Below, piece after piece: positions 24,721 through 35,852 of a stretch of 44,368 nucleotides of DNA. This stretch comes from Paulinella micropora (Eukaryota > Cercozoa > Imbricatea > Euglyphida). The notes below the pieces were generated by a model. That model did not search any database and had not been told where the DNA came from. It saw only the letters and a list, made by a program, of their open reading frames with translations. A program made the translations under genes and the position numbers. Where the stretch lies: the NCBI GenBank assembly GCA_009731375.1, contig BJOX01000325.1, forward strand, positions 233,682 through 278,049, given 5' to 3'. Positions within the stretch are counted from its first letter, which is position 1. Every line of letters begins with the position of its first letter.

Positions 24721-24791
<71 letters not shown>

Positions 24792-24820
24792 CATCTATCC
24801 ATCCATCCATCCATCCATCC

Positions 24821-24891
<71 letters not shown>
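24025..24891. repeat. (GATA)n to (TATC)n array with an inverted exon-edge fragment
   Basis: GGAT/GATA/GGTA repeats to about 24690, then an island AGGTGTGTAGTGTCTTGCAA at 24702-24721, then TATC. The island resembles the acceptor and start of exon 23230-23273 but lies on the plus strand, at the point where repeat orientation flips. Confidence 0.8.
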
Positions 24892-25835
24892 NNNNNNNNN
24901 NNNNNNNNNNNNNNNNNNNNNNNNNNNNNNNNNNNNNNNNNNNNNNNNNNNNNNNNNNNNNNNNNNNNNNNNNNNNNNNNNNNNNNNNNNNNNNNNNNNN
25001 NNNNNNNNNNNNNNNNNNNNNNNNNNNNNNNNNNNNNNNNNNNNNNNNNNNNNNNNNNNNNNNNNNNNNNNNNNNNNNNNNNNNNNNNNNNNNNNNNNNN
25101 NNNNNNNNNNNNNNNNNNNNNNNNNNNNNNNNNNNNNNNNNNNNNNNNNNNNNNNNNNNNNNNNNNNNNNNNNNNNNNNNNNNNNNNNNNNNNNNNNNNN
25201 NNNNNNNNNNNNNNNNNNNNNNNNNNNNNNNNNNNNNNNNNNNNNNNNNNNNNNNNNNNNNNNNNNNNNNNNNNNNNNNNNNNNNNNNNNNNNNNNNNNN
25301 NNNNNNNNNNNNNNNNNNNNNNNNNNNNNNNNNNNNNNNNNNNNNNNNNNNNNNNNNNNNNNNNNNNNNNNNNNNNNNNNNNNNNNNNNNNNNNNNNNNN
25401 NNNNNNNNNNNNNNNNNNNNNNNNNNNNNNNNNNNNNNNNNNNNNNNNNNNNNNNNNNNNNNNNNNNNNNNNNNNNNNNNNNNNNNNNNNNNNNNNNNNN
25501 NNNNNNNNNNNNNNNNNNNNNNNNNNNNNNNNNNNNNNNNNNNNNNNNNNNNNNNNNNNNNNNNNNNNNNNNNNNNNNNNNNNNNNNNNNNNNNNNNNNN
25601 NNNNNNNNNNNNNNNNNNNNNNNNNNNNNNNNNNNNNNNNNNNNNNNNNNNNNNNNNNNNNNNNNNNNNNNNNNNNNNNNNNNNNNNNNNNNNNNNNNNN
25701 NNNNNNNNNNNNNNNNNNNNNNNNNNNNNNNNNNNNNNNNNNNNNNNNNNNNNNNNNNNNNNNNNNNNNNNNNNNNNNNNNNNNNNNNNNNNNNNNNNNN
25801 NNNNNNNNNNNNNNNNNNNNNNNNNNNNNNNNNNN
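24892..25835. other. Assembly gap (944 N)
   Basis: N's flanked on both sides by (TATC)n. The exon missing between 26715 and 23273 may lie here. Confidence 0.99.
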
Positions 25836-25882
25836 TATCTATCTATCTATCTACCTACCTACCTACCTACCTACCAACCTAC

Positions 25883-25961
<79 letters not shown>

Positions 25962-25993
25962 CCTACCCACCTACCTACCTACTACCTACCTAC

Positions 25994-26068
<75 letters not shown>

Positions 26069-26069
26069 C

Positions 26070-26103
<34 letters not shown>

Positions 26104-26330
26104 GTCTATCTATCTATCTACCTACCTACCTACCTATCTATATATCTATATATCTATCTATCTATCTATCCATATATTTATCTGTCTATATATATATATA
26201 AATTTATATATACATATATATATACATGCATACATACATACATACATACAACATACATACATACAACATACATACATGCAACATACATACATACACTACA
26301 TACATACATACATAGATACATACATACATA
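25836..26330. repeat. (TATC)/(CCTA)/(ACAT)n array
   Basis: TATC with ACCT blocks to 26180, then TA and ACAT repeats. Confidence 0.9.
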
Positions 26331-26600
26331 CCAGTATTTGCTGAATGTGAGTGGCTAAGTCTTGCACAGTCTTTATATATATATATACATACAAAAATAT
26401 ACATACATACATACATACATACATACATACATACATACCAGTATTTCCTGAATGTGAGAGGCTAAGTCCTGCACAGTCTTTATACATACATACATACATA
26501 CATACATAACAGTATTTCCTGAATGTGAGTGGCTAAGTCTTGCACAGTCTTTATACATACATACATATATACATGCATACATACATACATACATAAGATC

Positions 26601-26635
<35 letters not shown>

Positions 26636-26714
26636 CCAGTGTTTCCTGAATGTGAGTAGCTAAGTCCTAGTCATACATACATAGAAAAACATACATACAT
26701 ACATACATACATAC
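26331..26714. repeat. Array of four 3'-edge exon copies
   Basis: Islands at 26331-26374, 26438-26483, 26509-26554 and 26636-26668. On the minus strand they read AAAGACTGTGCAAGACTTAG and on to GAAATACTG followed by GTATGTATG, in frame [14 protein letters not shown]. They are copies of the 3' end of exon 26715-26789, with Q/Q silent and GK to AT/AS changes. Confidence 0.88.
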
Positions 26715-26789
26715 CAGCATTTCCTGAATGTGTTTTCCTAAGTCCTGCACAGTCTTTTGCTTAGGAAATTCCAACAAGTGCTCTTTATC
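26715..26789 (-). CDS. Gene A exon (DKEHLLEFPKQKTVQDLGKH…)
   Basis: A minus-strand exon of 75 nt, phase 0 at both ends, with the best acceptor in the window (CCTGTTTGTTTCTGTAG). The donor is ATGCTG followed by GTATGTATG. The peptide begins DKEHLLEFPKQKTVQDLGK and ends HIQEML, a likely amphipathic helix. Four 3'-edge copies lie downstream. One 5'-edge copy (26871-26898, DKEHFVEL) lies upstream after an excellent acceptor (CTGTTTTTCCCTGCAG). It is the most upstream exon of gene A I can support. Confidence 0.75.
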
Positions 26790-27105
26790 CTACAGAAACA
26801 AACAGGGATATATATATAATATATATATATATATATTTATATATATATGTATATATATGTATATATATAAGGCTTAACTCCACAAAGTGCTCTTTGTCCT
26901 GCAGGGAAAAACAGGGATATTATATATATACATATATATATGCATACATATGTATGTATATGTATATACATATATATAATATATATTTTAATATATATAT
27001 GTATTATGTATATATTTATATATATATGTGTGTGTGTGTGTATGTATACATATAAATGTACATGTATATACATATATACATAAATACATATATATATACA
27101 TAATG

Positions 27106-27195
<90 letters not shown>

Positions 27196-27207
27196 TANNN
27201 NNNNNNN
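26790..27207. repeat. (TA)/(TATG) array with one 5'-edge exon copy and a gap
   Basis: TA-rich repeats. The copy at 26871-26898 repeats the first 28 nt of exon 26715-26789. A 10-N gap lies at 27198-27207. Confidence 0.82.
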
Positions 27208-27299
27208 GGTGATAGTTCTTCCAGAAAGTTGGAAGAGAGAGAGAGAGAGAGGGAGAGAGAGAGAGAGAGAGGAGAGAGAGATGAGAGAGAGAGAGAAAG

Positions 27300-27330
<31 letters not shown>

Positions 27331-27472
27331 AGCAACAGCAACAGCAGCAGCAGCAACAACAACAACAACAACAACAAAACACACACACACACAAACACAC
27401 ACAAGAAGAAAAAGAAGAAGAAGGAAGAAGAAGAAGAAGAAGAAGAAGAAGAAGAAGAAGAAGAAGAAGAAG

Positions 27473-27503
<31 letters not shown>

Positions 27504-27752
27504 CTTCTTCTTCTTCTTCTTCTTCTTCTTCTTCTGATTCTTCTTCTTCTTCTTCTTCTTCTTCTTCTTCTTCTTCTTCATTTTCTTCTTCTTCTTCATT
27601 TTCTTCTTCTTCTTCTTCTTCTTCTTCTTCTTCTTCTTCTTCTTCTTCTTCTTCTTCTTCTTCTTCTTCTTCTTCTTCTTCTTCTTCTTCCTTCCTTCCT
27701 TCCTTCCTTCCTTCCTTGAGAGAGGGAGAGAGAGGGAGAGAGAAGAAGAAGA

Positions 27753-27792
<40 letters not shown>

Positions 27793-27945
27793 GGGAGGGA
27801 GGGAGAGAGAGAGAGGGGGAGAGAGAGAGAAAGAGAAAGAGAGATTTTTGCCTAATAGTCAAAACTTATGATAAAATGAATTCACCAGCCAGCCAGCCAG
27901 AGAGAGAGATGAGAGAGAGAGAGAGAAATGTAGTTTTAGGCTAAA
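27208..27945. repeat. (GA)/(AAC)/(GAA)/(TTC) arrays
   Basis: A 30-nt island beside the gap (minus CTTCCAACTTTCTGGAAGAA, frame NFLEELS) may be an exon edge but lacks a clear acceptor. Then follow GA, AAC, CA, GAA and a long TTC block. The GAA-to-TTC junction near 27502 is a perfect inverted repeat that could form a long hairpin. GA tracts follow to 27935. Confidence 0.8.
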
Positions 27946-27949
27946 CTTT

Positions 27950-28147
27950 TTATGATATATAAAAGAAGTCGAAAATGAAGGCCAAATTTGCACAGGACAG
28001 ACTGAAGAGTATGTTGAAGGCTTGGTTAGCTGCCAAAGCAACAGACAGGAACAGACCTTGAACACCACCCTGAATAAAACGTTCGTTGACATGCCTGTGA
28101 AGATTGCCCTTAGTTGGATCAACCGATCCAATGAACGCAGTGGTGGA
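27950..28147 (-). CDS. Candidate coding segment ending in TAA, hydrophobic C-terminus
   Basis: The minus-strand frame is open from after TGA at 28148 to TAA at 27950: FIGSVDPTKGNLHRHVNERF, then IQGGVQGLFLSVALAANQAF and NILFSLSCANLAFIFDFFYIS. The C-terminal ~30 residues would form a membrane helix. It also contains a good acceptor (GGGCAATCTTCACAG at 28095) and a donor (GTTCAAG followed by GTCTGT at 28056). It could therefore be a 38-nt internal exon (HVNERFIQGGVQ) in the style of gene A. A 17-nt direct repeat (ACTGCGTTCATT) lies at its upstream side. It may be the end of another minus-strand gene or a far-upstream exon. Confidence 0.4.
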   Translation of the reverse strand, partial: STTAFIGSVDPTKGNLHRHVNERFIQGGVQGLFLSVALAANQAFNILFSLSCANLAFIFDFFYIS

Positions 28148-28430
28148 TCAAAATGAACGCAGTCGATACGCTCAAAACATTCTTTCATCCCACCGCTGAA
28201 AACGGTTCTTTCTTTTTCACAGTTTCAGTTGCAGACCGTCTGAGATATGTCCCAAGCGAAATGCGCCAACGGTAATGAAATAGCACTGCCAATCGTTAGT
28301 TTATCATGGAATTTTCTCCTTGGTCCGTAGGATGCGACCGATATGCCCCGAAGGGTGAAAAACTCTGCCGCGTGTGTGCAGACGGTACATATGCCTCCTC
28401 TGCAACATTTGTATACATGCAACTGATGTG
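28148..28430 (-). other. Unassigned island with a short minus-strand frame
   Basis: Non-repetitive sequence. A minus-strand frame ending TGA at 28225 reads HAAEFFTLRGISVASYGPRR, then FHDKLTIGSAISLPLAHFAW and DISQTVC. I cannot place splice sites with confidence. Possible coding or element-derived sequence. Confidence 0.3.
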
Positions 28431-28848
<418 letters not shown>

Positions 28849-28996
28849 TGTATCTCCTGCCAATTGCTGAGCGTAAAGGCCATGTGCATCCAGTCCTCCA
28901 TTCCATAAGGAAAGTCTCCACACCAATCGGTGGAATAAAGGAAGTGACGGCATAGAACATTACTCCAGGAGCTTTATACCAATCAGCCCATGGAAA
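28849..28996 (-). mobile_element. 3' end of an (ATT)n-tailed interspersed element
   Basis: A minus-strand island ending CAGCAATTGGCAGGAGATAC followed by AC(TATTAT)n. The terminal stretch also occurs at 8057-8070, and the last bases before the tail (ACTATTATT) match the SINE terminus. The 5' part is lost in the gap. Probably a retroelement end. Confidence 0.5.
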
Positions 28997-29863
28997 NNNN
29001 NNNNNNNNNNNNNNNNNNNNNNNNNNNNNNNNNNNNNNNNNNNNNNNNNNNNNNNNNNNNNNNNNNNNNNNNNNNNNNNNNNNNNNNNNNNNNNNNNNNN
29101 NNNNNNNNNNNNNNNNNNNNNNNNNNNNNNNNNNNNNNNNNNNNNNNNNNNNNNNNNNNNNNNNNNNNNNNNNNNNNNNNNNNNNNNNNNNNNNNNNNNN
29201 NNNNNNNNNNNNNNNNNNNNNNNNNNNNNNNNNNNNNNNNNNNNNNNNNNNNNNNNNNNNNNNNNNNNNNNNNNNNNNNNNNNNNNNNNNNNNNNNNNNN
29301 NNNNNNNNNNNNNNNNNNNNNNNNNNNNNNNNNNNNNNNNNNNNNNNNNNNNNNNNNNNNNNNNNNNNNNNNNNNNNNNNNNNNNNNNNNNNNNNNNNNN
29401 NNNNNNNNNNNNNNNNNNNNNNNNNNNNNNNNNNNNNNNNNNNNNNNNNNNNNNNNNNNNNNNNNNNNNNNNNNNNNNNNNNNNNNNNNNNNNNNNNNNN
29501 NNNNNNNNNNNNNNNNNNNNNNNNNNNNNNNNNNNNNNNNNNNNNNNNNNNNNNNNNNNNNNNNNNNNNNNNNNNNNNNNNNNNNNNNNNNNNNNNNNNN
29601 NNNNNNNNNNNNNNNNNNNNNNNNNNNNNNNNNNNNNNNNNNNNNNNNNNNNNNNNNNNNNNNNNNNNNNNNNNNNNNNNNNNNNNNNNNNNNNNNNNNN
29701 NNNNNNNNNNNNNNNNNNNNNNNNNNNNNNNNNNNNNNNNNNNNNNNNNNNNNNNNNNNNNNNNNNNNNNNNNNNNNNNNNNNNNNNNNNNNNNNNNNNN
29801 NNNNNNNNNNNNNNNNNNNNNNNNNNNNNNNNNNNNNNNNNNNNNNNNNNNNNNNNNNNNNNN
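28997..29863. other. Assembly gap (867 N)
   Basis: N's between two element-like islands. Confidence 0.99.
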
Positions 29864-30056
29864 TAACAATCTGGTGTCTGCTGGGTCCTGGGCTATCAAC
29901 CAGCATATGCGGAGTTTAAGATCTTTTACGCGCGCAACGACCCTCCTCCCCAGCATCTACCACCAAAGGGTTATGAGTTGGCGTCACAGTTTAACGCCTT
30001 GAGGCCATTGGGCTGGAACTCTGTTTAGCAAGTGTGACTAGGTTTTTTCATCGGGA

Positions 30057-30057
<1 letters not shown>
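29864..30057 (+). mobile_element. Possible retroelement 3' end with an (AAT)n tail
   Basis: A unique ~190-bp island ending GGTTTTTTCATCGGGAAATA followed by ATAATAAT. The abrupt change to a trinucleotide tail fits a LINE or SINE 3' end. No frame or family was recognised. Confidence 0.4.
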
Positions 30058-30123
<66 letters not shown>

Positions 30124-30202
30124 CTTAAACAAAGTATTTGTTGATGTTCAATTTAATGATAATGATAATAATTAAACAAAATACTTAAAATGCAAGATGG
30201 TG

Positions 30203-30235
<33 letters not shown>

Positions 30236-30315
30236 CGTGGTCGTTGTCGTTGTTGTTGTTGTGGTTGTTGTTGTTGTTGTTGTTGGTGTTGTTGTTGTTG
30301 TTGTTGTTGTTGTCA

Positions 30316-30346
<31 letters not shown>

Positions 30347-30379
30347 TGTTGTTGTTGTTGTTGTTGTTGAATTTAATAA

Positions 30380-30421
<42 letters not shown>

Positions 30422-30430
30422 AAAATTTAG
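30058..30430. repeat. (TAA)n and (TTG)/(TCG)n arrays
   Basis: TAA to 30121, a short AT-rich spacer, then TTG and TCG trinucleotides from 30200 with an interruption (AATTTAATAATG). The spacer GTTGAATTTAATAATAATGATAA recurs near 30965. Confidence 0.88.
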
Positions 30431-30894
30431 TAATAATGATATAACAGTTGTAGAACAATCTAATATATTAATAATGATATTAACTAAATCAATGGCAAGT
30501 TGGTGTGTGGCTTTCGGCTCATATGTGTATATCCCCAGATATACGCCACTTCCAGACAGTTAAATCTAGTCGTCCCGTGCCGATTCGAGACGCCAGAGCT
30601 TGCTCACTGCACTATATGATCCAGAGGCTCAAAAACAATAAATATAGATAGAGGAAAAGGGAGCCAAAGGACGCACTATAGTGGCCAACAACAGGGGAGG
30701 GAGAGGAGGAAAGTCAGTGAGGGAGGCAGACAAGAACGAGGAGAACTAGCCTACCTAGAAGGAGAAGAGGAAGACAGAGAGGGGAGAGGAAGGAGGAGTA
30801 GAGACTCGCCAAGACCATGAGAACAGTGTTCGAGCAAAAAGTTAGATGCTCACGCGCGATACTAAGAACATAGTATGGGGTAGGCAAACACCAG
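30431..30894. other. Non-repetitive intergenic or intronic sequence
   Basis: Unique sequence, purine-rich at 30640-30830 (GGGAGAGGAGGAAAG type). It lies between the two divergent partial genes. No convincing open frame bounded by splice sites, and no promoter motif that I can defend. Confidence 0.4.
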
Positions 30895-30923
30895 CAATTA
30901 CTCACAAGCGCTGGAGGCTGAAG
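30895..30923 (+). CDS. Candidate gene B exon (NYSQALEAE)
   Basis: A 29-nt exon on the plus strand with one leading and one trailing base. The acceptor is GGCAAACACCAG and the donor is GAAG followed by GTTGTTGTT, in register with the (GTT)n array. The peptide is NYSQALEAE. It joins the next exon in phase. Short, so only tentative. Confidence 0.4.
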
Positions 30924-30924
30924 G

Positions 30925-30963
<39 letters not shown>

Positions 30964-31083
30964 GTTGTTGAATTTAATAATAATGATAATAAAATTTAAA
31001 CAAAGTTGTTGTTGTTGTTGTTGTTGTTGTTGTTGCTGTTGTTGCTGTTGCTGTTGTTGTTGTTGTTGTTGTTGTCGTCATCG

Positions 31084-31120
<37 letters not shown>

Positions 31121-31169
31121 CGTCGTCGTCGTCGTCGTCGTTGTTGTTGTTGTTGTTTCCACGGTGCAG
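30924..31169. repeat. (GTT)n and (TCG)n array
   Basis: GTT repeats with TCATCG and GCTGTT variants and the spacer GAATTTAATAATAATGATAA. It supplies the T-rich tract before the next acceptor. Confidence 0.9.
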
Positions 31170-31272
31170 GGGCTCCTTCTTCTACCAAGACGCTACCCAA
31201 CCCCTCTTCTCCTTCTCCCTCCTCTCCCTCTTCTTTTTCTAGCATGAACGCTCCCAGATCACCAACTCAACG
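31170..31272 (+). CDS. Gene B exon, Ser/Pro-rich (APSSTKTLPNPSSPSPSS…)
   Basis: A plus-strand exon of 103 nt. The acceptor is TTTCCACGGTGCAG and it starts in phase 1. The peptide begins APSSTKTLPNPSSPSPSS and ends MNAPRSPTQ, a low-complexity linker. The donor would be CAACG followed by GTCCTT, which is weak. Its two trailing bases join C of the next exon as arginine. A second frame (GSFFYQDATQPLFSFSLL) is open but meets TAG, so the phase-matched frame is preferred. Confidence 0.5.
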
Positions 31273-31322
31273 GTCCTTTGTTGTTGTTGTTCTTGTTTTT
31301 GTTGTTGTTTGTTGTTTGTTGT

Positions 31323-31409
<87 letters not shown>

Positions 31410-31537
31410 GCTGTTGTTGGAGTATGTACGTACAGCGCAGTCGAGCGCCCCGAGCCTTGACTTTCTTTTTCTGTGGATAGATAGATGACAACAACAACAA
31501 CGACAACAACAACAACAACAACAACATCATCATCATC

Positions 31538-31569
<32 letters not shown>

Positions 31570-31673
31570 TAACAACAATAACAACAATAACAACAATAAC
31601 AACAACAACAACAACAACAACAAGAAGCCATATCTGTTATGCGTTTACCCATCTCCTGTCTATCTCCTGTATT

Positions 31674-31723
<50 letters not shown>

Positions 31724-31746
31724 GTGGTGGTGGTGGTGGTTGTTGC

Positions 31747-31777
<31 letters not shown>

Positions 31778-31823
31778 GGTTGTTGTTGTTGGTTGTTGTT
31801 GGTTGTTGGTTGTCGGTTGTCGG

Positions 31824-31863
<40 letters not shown>

Positions 31864-31915
31864 GGTTGTTGATGATGATGATGATGTTGTTGTTGTTGTT
31901 ATTGTTGTTGTTGTT

Positions 31916-31996
<81 letters not shown>

Positions 31997-32226
31997 ATTG
32001 CTATCGTTGTTGTTATTGTTGCTGGTATTGTTGTTGTTATTGTTATTGTTATGATCGTTGTTTGTAATTGTTTTTGTTATTGTTATTGTTATTTTTGTTG
32101 TTATTGTTATTGTTATTGTTGTTGTTGTTAATGTTGTTGCTATTGTTGTTGACATTGTTGTCGTTCTTGTTCTTGTTCTTGTTCTTGTCATTGTTGTTTG
32201 TTGTATCATTCTTGCTAATACTACAG
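31273..32226. repeat. (GTT)/(AAC)/(GGT)n arrays with a 5'-edge exon copy
   Basis: About 950 bp of trinucleotide repeats, orientation GTT then AAC (31485-31625) then GTT. At 31436-31467 a copy of the start of exon 32227-32293 follows the acceptor GTACGTACAG and reads AVERPEP (parent ADERPSP), with three silent and two replacement codons. Confidence 0.85.
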
Positions 32227-32293
32227 CGCTGACGAGCGGCCCTCACCAGGCTTTCTCTCCGTACGCGTTATGTATGCTGGACACGAGTACGAG
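32227..32293 (+). CDS. Gene B exon ([22 protein letters not shown])
   Basis: A plus-strand exon of 67 nt with one leading base and a phase 0 end. The acceptor is TTGCTAATACTACAG and the donor is ACGAG followed by GTGAGTCTA. The peptide starts ADERPSPGFLSVRVM and ends YAGHEYE, alternating as a beta strand would. Three 3'-edge copies lie downstream. Confidence 0.75.
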
Positions 32294-32303
32294 GTGAGTC
32301 TAC

Positions 32304-32372
<69 letters not shown>

Positions 32373-32397
32373 CATCCATCCATCCATCCATCCATCC

Positions 32398-32479
<82 letters not shown>

Positions 32480-32524
32480 GCTTTCTCTCCGTACGCGTTA
32501 TGTATGCTGGACACGAGTACGAGG

Positions 32525-32596
<72 letters not shown>

Positions 32597-32631
32597 GATC
32601 TATCTATCTATATCGATCTATCTATCTATCG

Positions 32632-32690
<59 letters not shown>

Positions 32691-32743
32691 GTACGCGTTA
32701 TGTATGCTGGACACGAGTACGAGGTGCTAGTCTACCTACCTAC

Positions 32744-32804
<61 letters not shown>

Positions 32805-32984
32805 GAGGGGGTTATGTATGCTGGACACGAATACAAGGTAATGAGAACGCTGTCTATCCATGTCTATCTATTTCTATCTATGTTTATCTATGTCTGTGTA
32901 GATAGATGGATAGATGGATGGATGGATGGATGGATGGATTGATGGATGGATGGATGGATGGATGGATGGAAGGATGGATAGATG

Positions 32985-33054
<70 letters not shown>

Positions 33055-33056
33055 AT
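32294..33056. repeat. (TATC)n array with three 3'-edge exon copies, then (GGAT)/(GATA)
   Basis: Copies at 32480-32523, 32691-32723 and 32806-32838 repeat CGTACGCGTTATGTATGCTG and GACACGAGTACGAG, followed by GTATCTATC, GTGCTAGTC or GTAATG. The last copy changes GAG to AAG. From 32900 repeats are GGAT/GATA, the tail of the family X copy on the minus strand. Confidence 0.88.
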
Positions 33057-33302
33057 AGATGAAATATCGACTAATGTCAGAAAAAAGGAGCTTCTGATTT
33101 CGTCAACCAGGAAGTCTGTGGGTAAAGTATTAACCCGATGCCCAGCTAAGCCGTGATGTTTGCATGGAAGGGACTGATACAGGCAATACCAAAGCTTCCT
33201 AGTACCAGGCGGGGCCAGGGCTCGTTCCATAAAGCGCCCCTTGCAGAACGAGCTCCCACCTCCATTACAGAGGGCCCAGTAAGCAGATGGAGTTTCGAGA
33301 CT

Positions 33303-33303
<1 letters not shown>
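33057..33303 (-). mobile_element. Family X copy, 5'-truncated
   Basis: A minus-strand copy starting at AGTCTCGAAACTCCATCTGC and ending TTAGTCGATATTTCATC followed by TATT(CTAT)n. It lies in a gene B intron in antisense orientation. One base is missing relative to the plus-strand copies (TTCCTGGTTG against TTCCTTGGTTG). Confidence 0.72.
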
Positions 33304-33340
<37 letters not shown>

Positions 33341-33560
33341 GGATAGATGGATAGATAGATAGATGGATGGATAGATGGATAGATGGATAGATAGATAGAA
33401 GATAGACAGACAGACAGACAGAGAAATAGGTAGGTGGGTAGGTAGGCAGGTAGGTAGGTAGGTAGGTAGGCAGGTAGGTAGGTAGGTAGGTAGGTAGGCA
33501 GGCAGGTAGGTAGGTAGGTAGGTAGGTAGGTAGGTATAGGTAGGTAGATACATACATACA

Positions 33561-33592
<32 letters not shown>

Positions 33593-34217
33593 AATGAATC
33601 CCCTATTGGCGCCCAGTCACGTCTGTCTGCAGCTCACAGAGCTTACATGCATGCAATCTTATATAGATTCATAATACATACATACATATAAATCAGGCGC
33701 TGCTGACACTAAGTGACGTCTGTCTGCATATCAGAGAGCATACATACATTCATAATAAATACATTCATAAATACATACATACATATCAGAGAGCATACGT
33801 ACATACATTCATAAATACATACATGCATGCGTACATACATACATACATACATATATGCATGCGTACATACATACATACATACATACATGCATGCATAAAT
33901 ACATACATGCATACATACATACATACATACATACATACATACAAATCAGGCGCTGCTGACACTAAGTGACGTCTGTCTGCATATCAGAGAGCATACATAC
34001 ATTCATAAATACATACATTCATAAATACATACATACATATCAGAGAGCATACGTACATACATTCATAAATACATACATACATACATACATACATACACAC
34101 ATACATACATACATACATGCATGCATGCATGCATACATACATACATACATACATACATACACTAAGTGACGTCTGTCGGCATATCAGAGAGCTTACATGC
34201 ATACATACGTGGATACA

Positions 34218-34249
<32 letters not shown>

Positions 34250-34255
34250 AATTAG
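33304..34255. repeat. (GATA)/(GGTA)/(ACAT) array with four 5'-edge exon copies
   Basis: Copies of the start of exon 34256-34336 occur at 33609-33645, 33697-33740, 33950-33994 and 34161-34195. Two follow ATAAATCAG or CAAATCAG and read ALLTLSDVCLHIRE. The first reads APSHVCLQLTEL. Sub-fragments (ATATCAGAGAGCATAC) recur near 33784 and 34037. Spacers are ACAT repeats with TTCATAAATAC variants. Confidence 0.87.
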
Positions 34256-34336
34256 GCGTTATTGACGCCAAGTCACGTCTGTCTGCACATCAAAGAGCTG
34301 CCTCGTATCGATCGGCATAGGGCTGACAAGCTACAG
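34256..34336 (+). CDS. Gene B exon (ALLTPSHVCLHIKELPRIDR…)
   Basis: A plus-strand exon of 81 nt, phase 0 at both ends. The acceptor is CATATAAATTAG. The peptide begins ALLTPSHVCLHIKELPRID and ends RHRADKLQ. The donor is CTACAG followed by GCAAAGAC, so it would be a GC-AG intron. One downstream copy has GTAAAG at the same place. Four 5'-edge copies stand before it and six 3'-edge copies after it. Confidence 0.75.
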
Positions 34337-35450
34337 GCAAAGACATAGATAGAAAATGGATAGAATAGACAGAATAGACAGAATAGACTTAGAATAGATA
34401 TGCACACCTACCTACCTGCCTACCTATCTATCTGCATATCAAAGAGCTGCCTCGTATCGATACAGCGCTGACAAGCTGTAGGTAAAGACATAGATAGAGA
34501 ATGGATAGAATAGACAGAATAGACAGAATAGCCTTAGAATAGATATGCACACCTACCTACCTGCCTACCTATCTATCTGCATCTCAAAGAGCTGCCTCGT
34601 ATCGATCGGCACAGCGCTGACAAGCTGCAGGCAAAGACATAGATAGAGAATGGATAGAATAGACAGAATAGACAGAATAGACAGAATAGACTTAGAATAG
34701 ATATGCATACCTACCTACCTACCTACCTACCTACCTGCCTACCTATCTATCTGCATATCAAAGAGCTGCCTCGTATCGATCGGCACAGCGCTGACAAGCT
34801 GCAGGCAACGACATAGACAGAGAATGGATAGAATAGACAGAATAGACAGAATAGAATAGATATGCACACCTACCTACCTGCCTACCTATCTATCTGCATA
34901 TCAAAGAGCTGCCTCGTATCGATCGGCACAGCGCTGACAAGCTGCAGGCAAAGACATAGATAGAGAATGGATAGAATAGGCAGAATAGACAGAATTGACT
35001 TAGAATAGATATGCACACCTACCTACCTACCTACCTACCTACCTGCCTGCCTACCTATCTATCTGCATCTCAAAGAGCTGCCTCGTATCGATCGGCACAG
35101 CGCTGACAAGCTACAGGCAAAGACATAGAGAATGGATAGAATAGACAGAATAGACAGAAGAGACCGAATAGACTTCGAATAGATATGCATACCTACCTAC
35201 CTACCTACCTACCTACCTACCTACCTACCTACCTGCCTACCTACCTGTCTGTCTGCACATCAAAGAGCTTCCTCGTATCGATCGGCACAGCGCTGACAAG
35301 CTACCAAAGACATAGATAGATACATGCATATATCTACCTGTCTACCTGCCTACCTACCTACCTATCTCCTACTTGCCCACGTATCTACCTACCTACCTAC
35401 CTACCTATCTACCTACCTATCTACCTACCTACCTACCTACCTATCTATCT
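34337..35450. repeat. Six-copy satellite of 3'-edge exon units, ~150-190 bp each
   Basis: Each unit is the last ~55 nt of exon 34256-34336 (CATCAAAGAGCTGCCTCGTA and on to CAAGCTGCAG). It is followed by GCAAAGACATAGATAGAGAA, then GAATAGACA repeats, ATATGCACACC and (TACC)n. Copies begin near 34437, 34577, 34752, 34897, 35062 and 35252. Lengths differ mainly in the TACC and GACAGAATA counts. All keep KELPRIDR in frame. The last copy is decayed (GCTACCAAAGAC). Confidence 0.9.
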
Positions 35451-35595
35451 ATCCTCGCATGCCGTAGTTACCTTTGGGTTAGTGTTGATTCTTTTGTGTC
35501 TGTTTGCTTATTTGGTACGCAGCAGTTGTTCATAGATGTGCTCTACAAAAATACATACATACATACATACATACATACATGCATACATACATACA

Positions 35596-35626
<31 letters not shown>

Positions 35627-35683
35627 GCAAACATACATGTACATACATAAATACATACATACATACATACATACGTACATACA

Positions 35684-35715
<32 letters not shown>

Positions 35716-35852
35716 CATACATACATACATACATACATACATACATACATACATACATACATACATGCATACATGCATACATACATACATACATACATAC
35801 ATACATACATACATACATACATACATACATCTTGTTGTAAACTGTTAATTAG
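35451..35852. repeat. 5'-edge exon copy and (ACAT)n array
   Basis: A long pyrimidine-rich stretch (GTTGATTCTTTTGTGTCTG and TTTGCTTATTTGGTACGCAG) precedes a 5'-edge copy at 35523-35546 reading QLFIDVLYK. Some 280 bp of ACAT follow before the full exon at 35853. Confidence 0.82.

Noticed and set aside
30580-30616. tRNA-like Pol III boxes (TCTCGAATC and TATAGTGCAGTGAG on the minus strand)
   Set aside because: Box A departs from consensus and the boxes are only ~26 nt apart, too close for a tRNA or tRNA-derived SINE.
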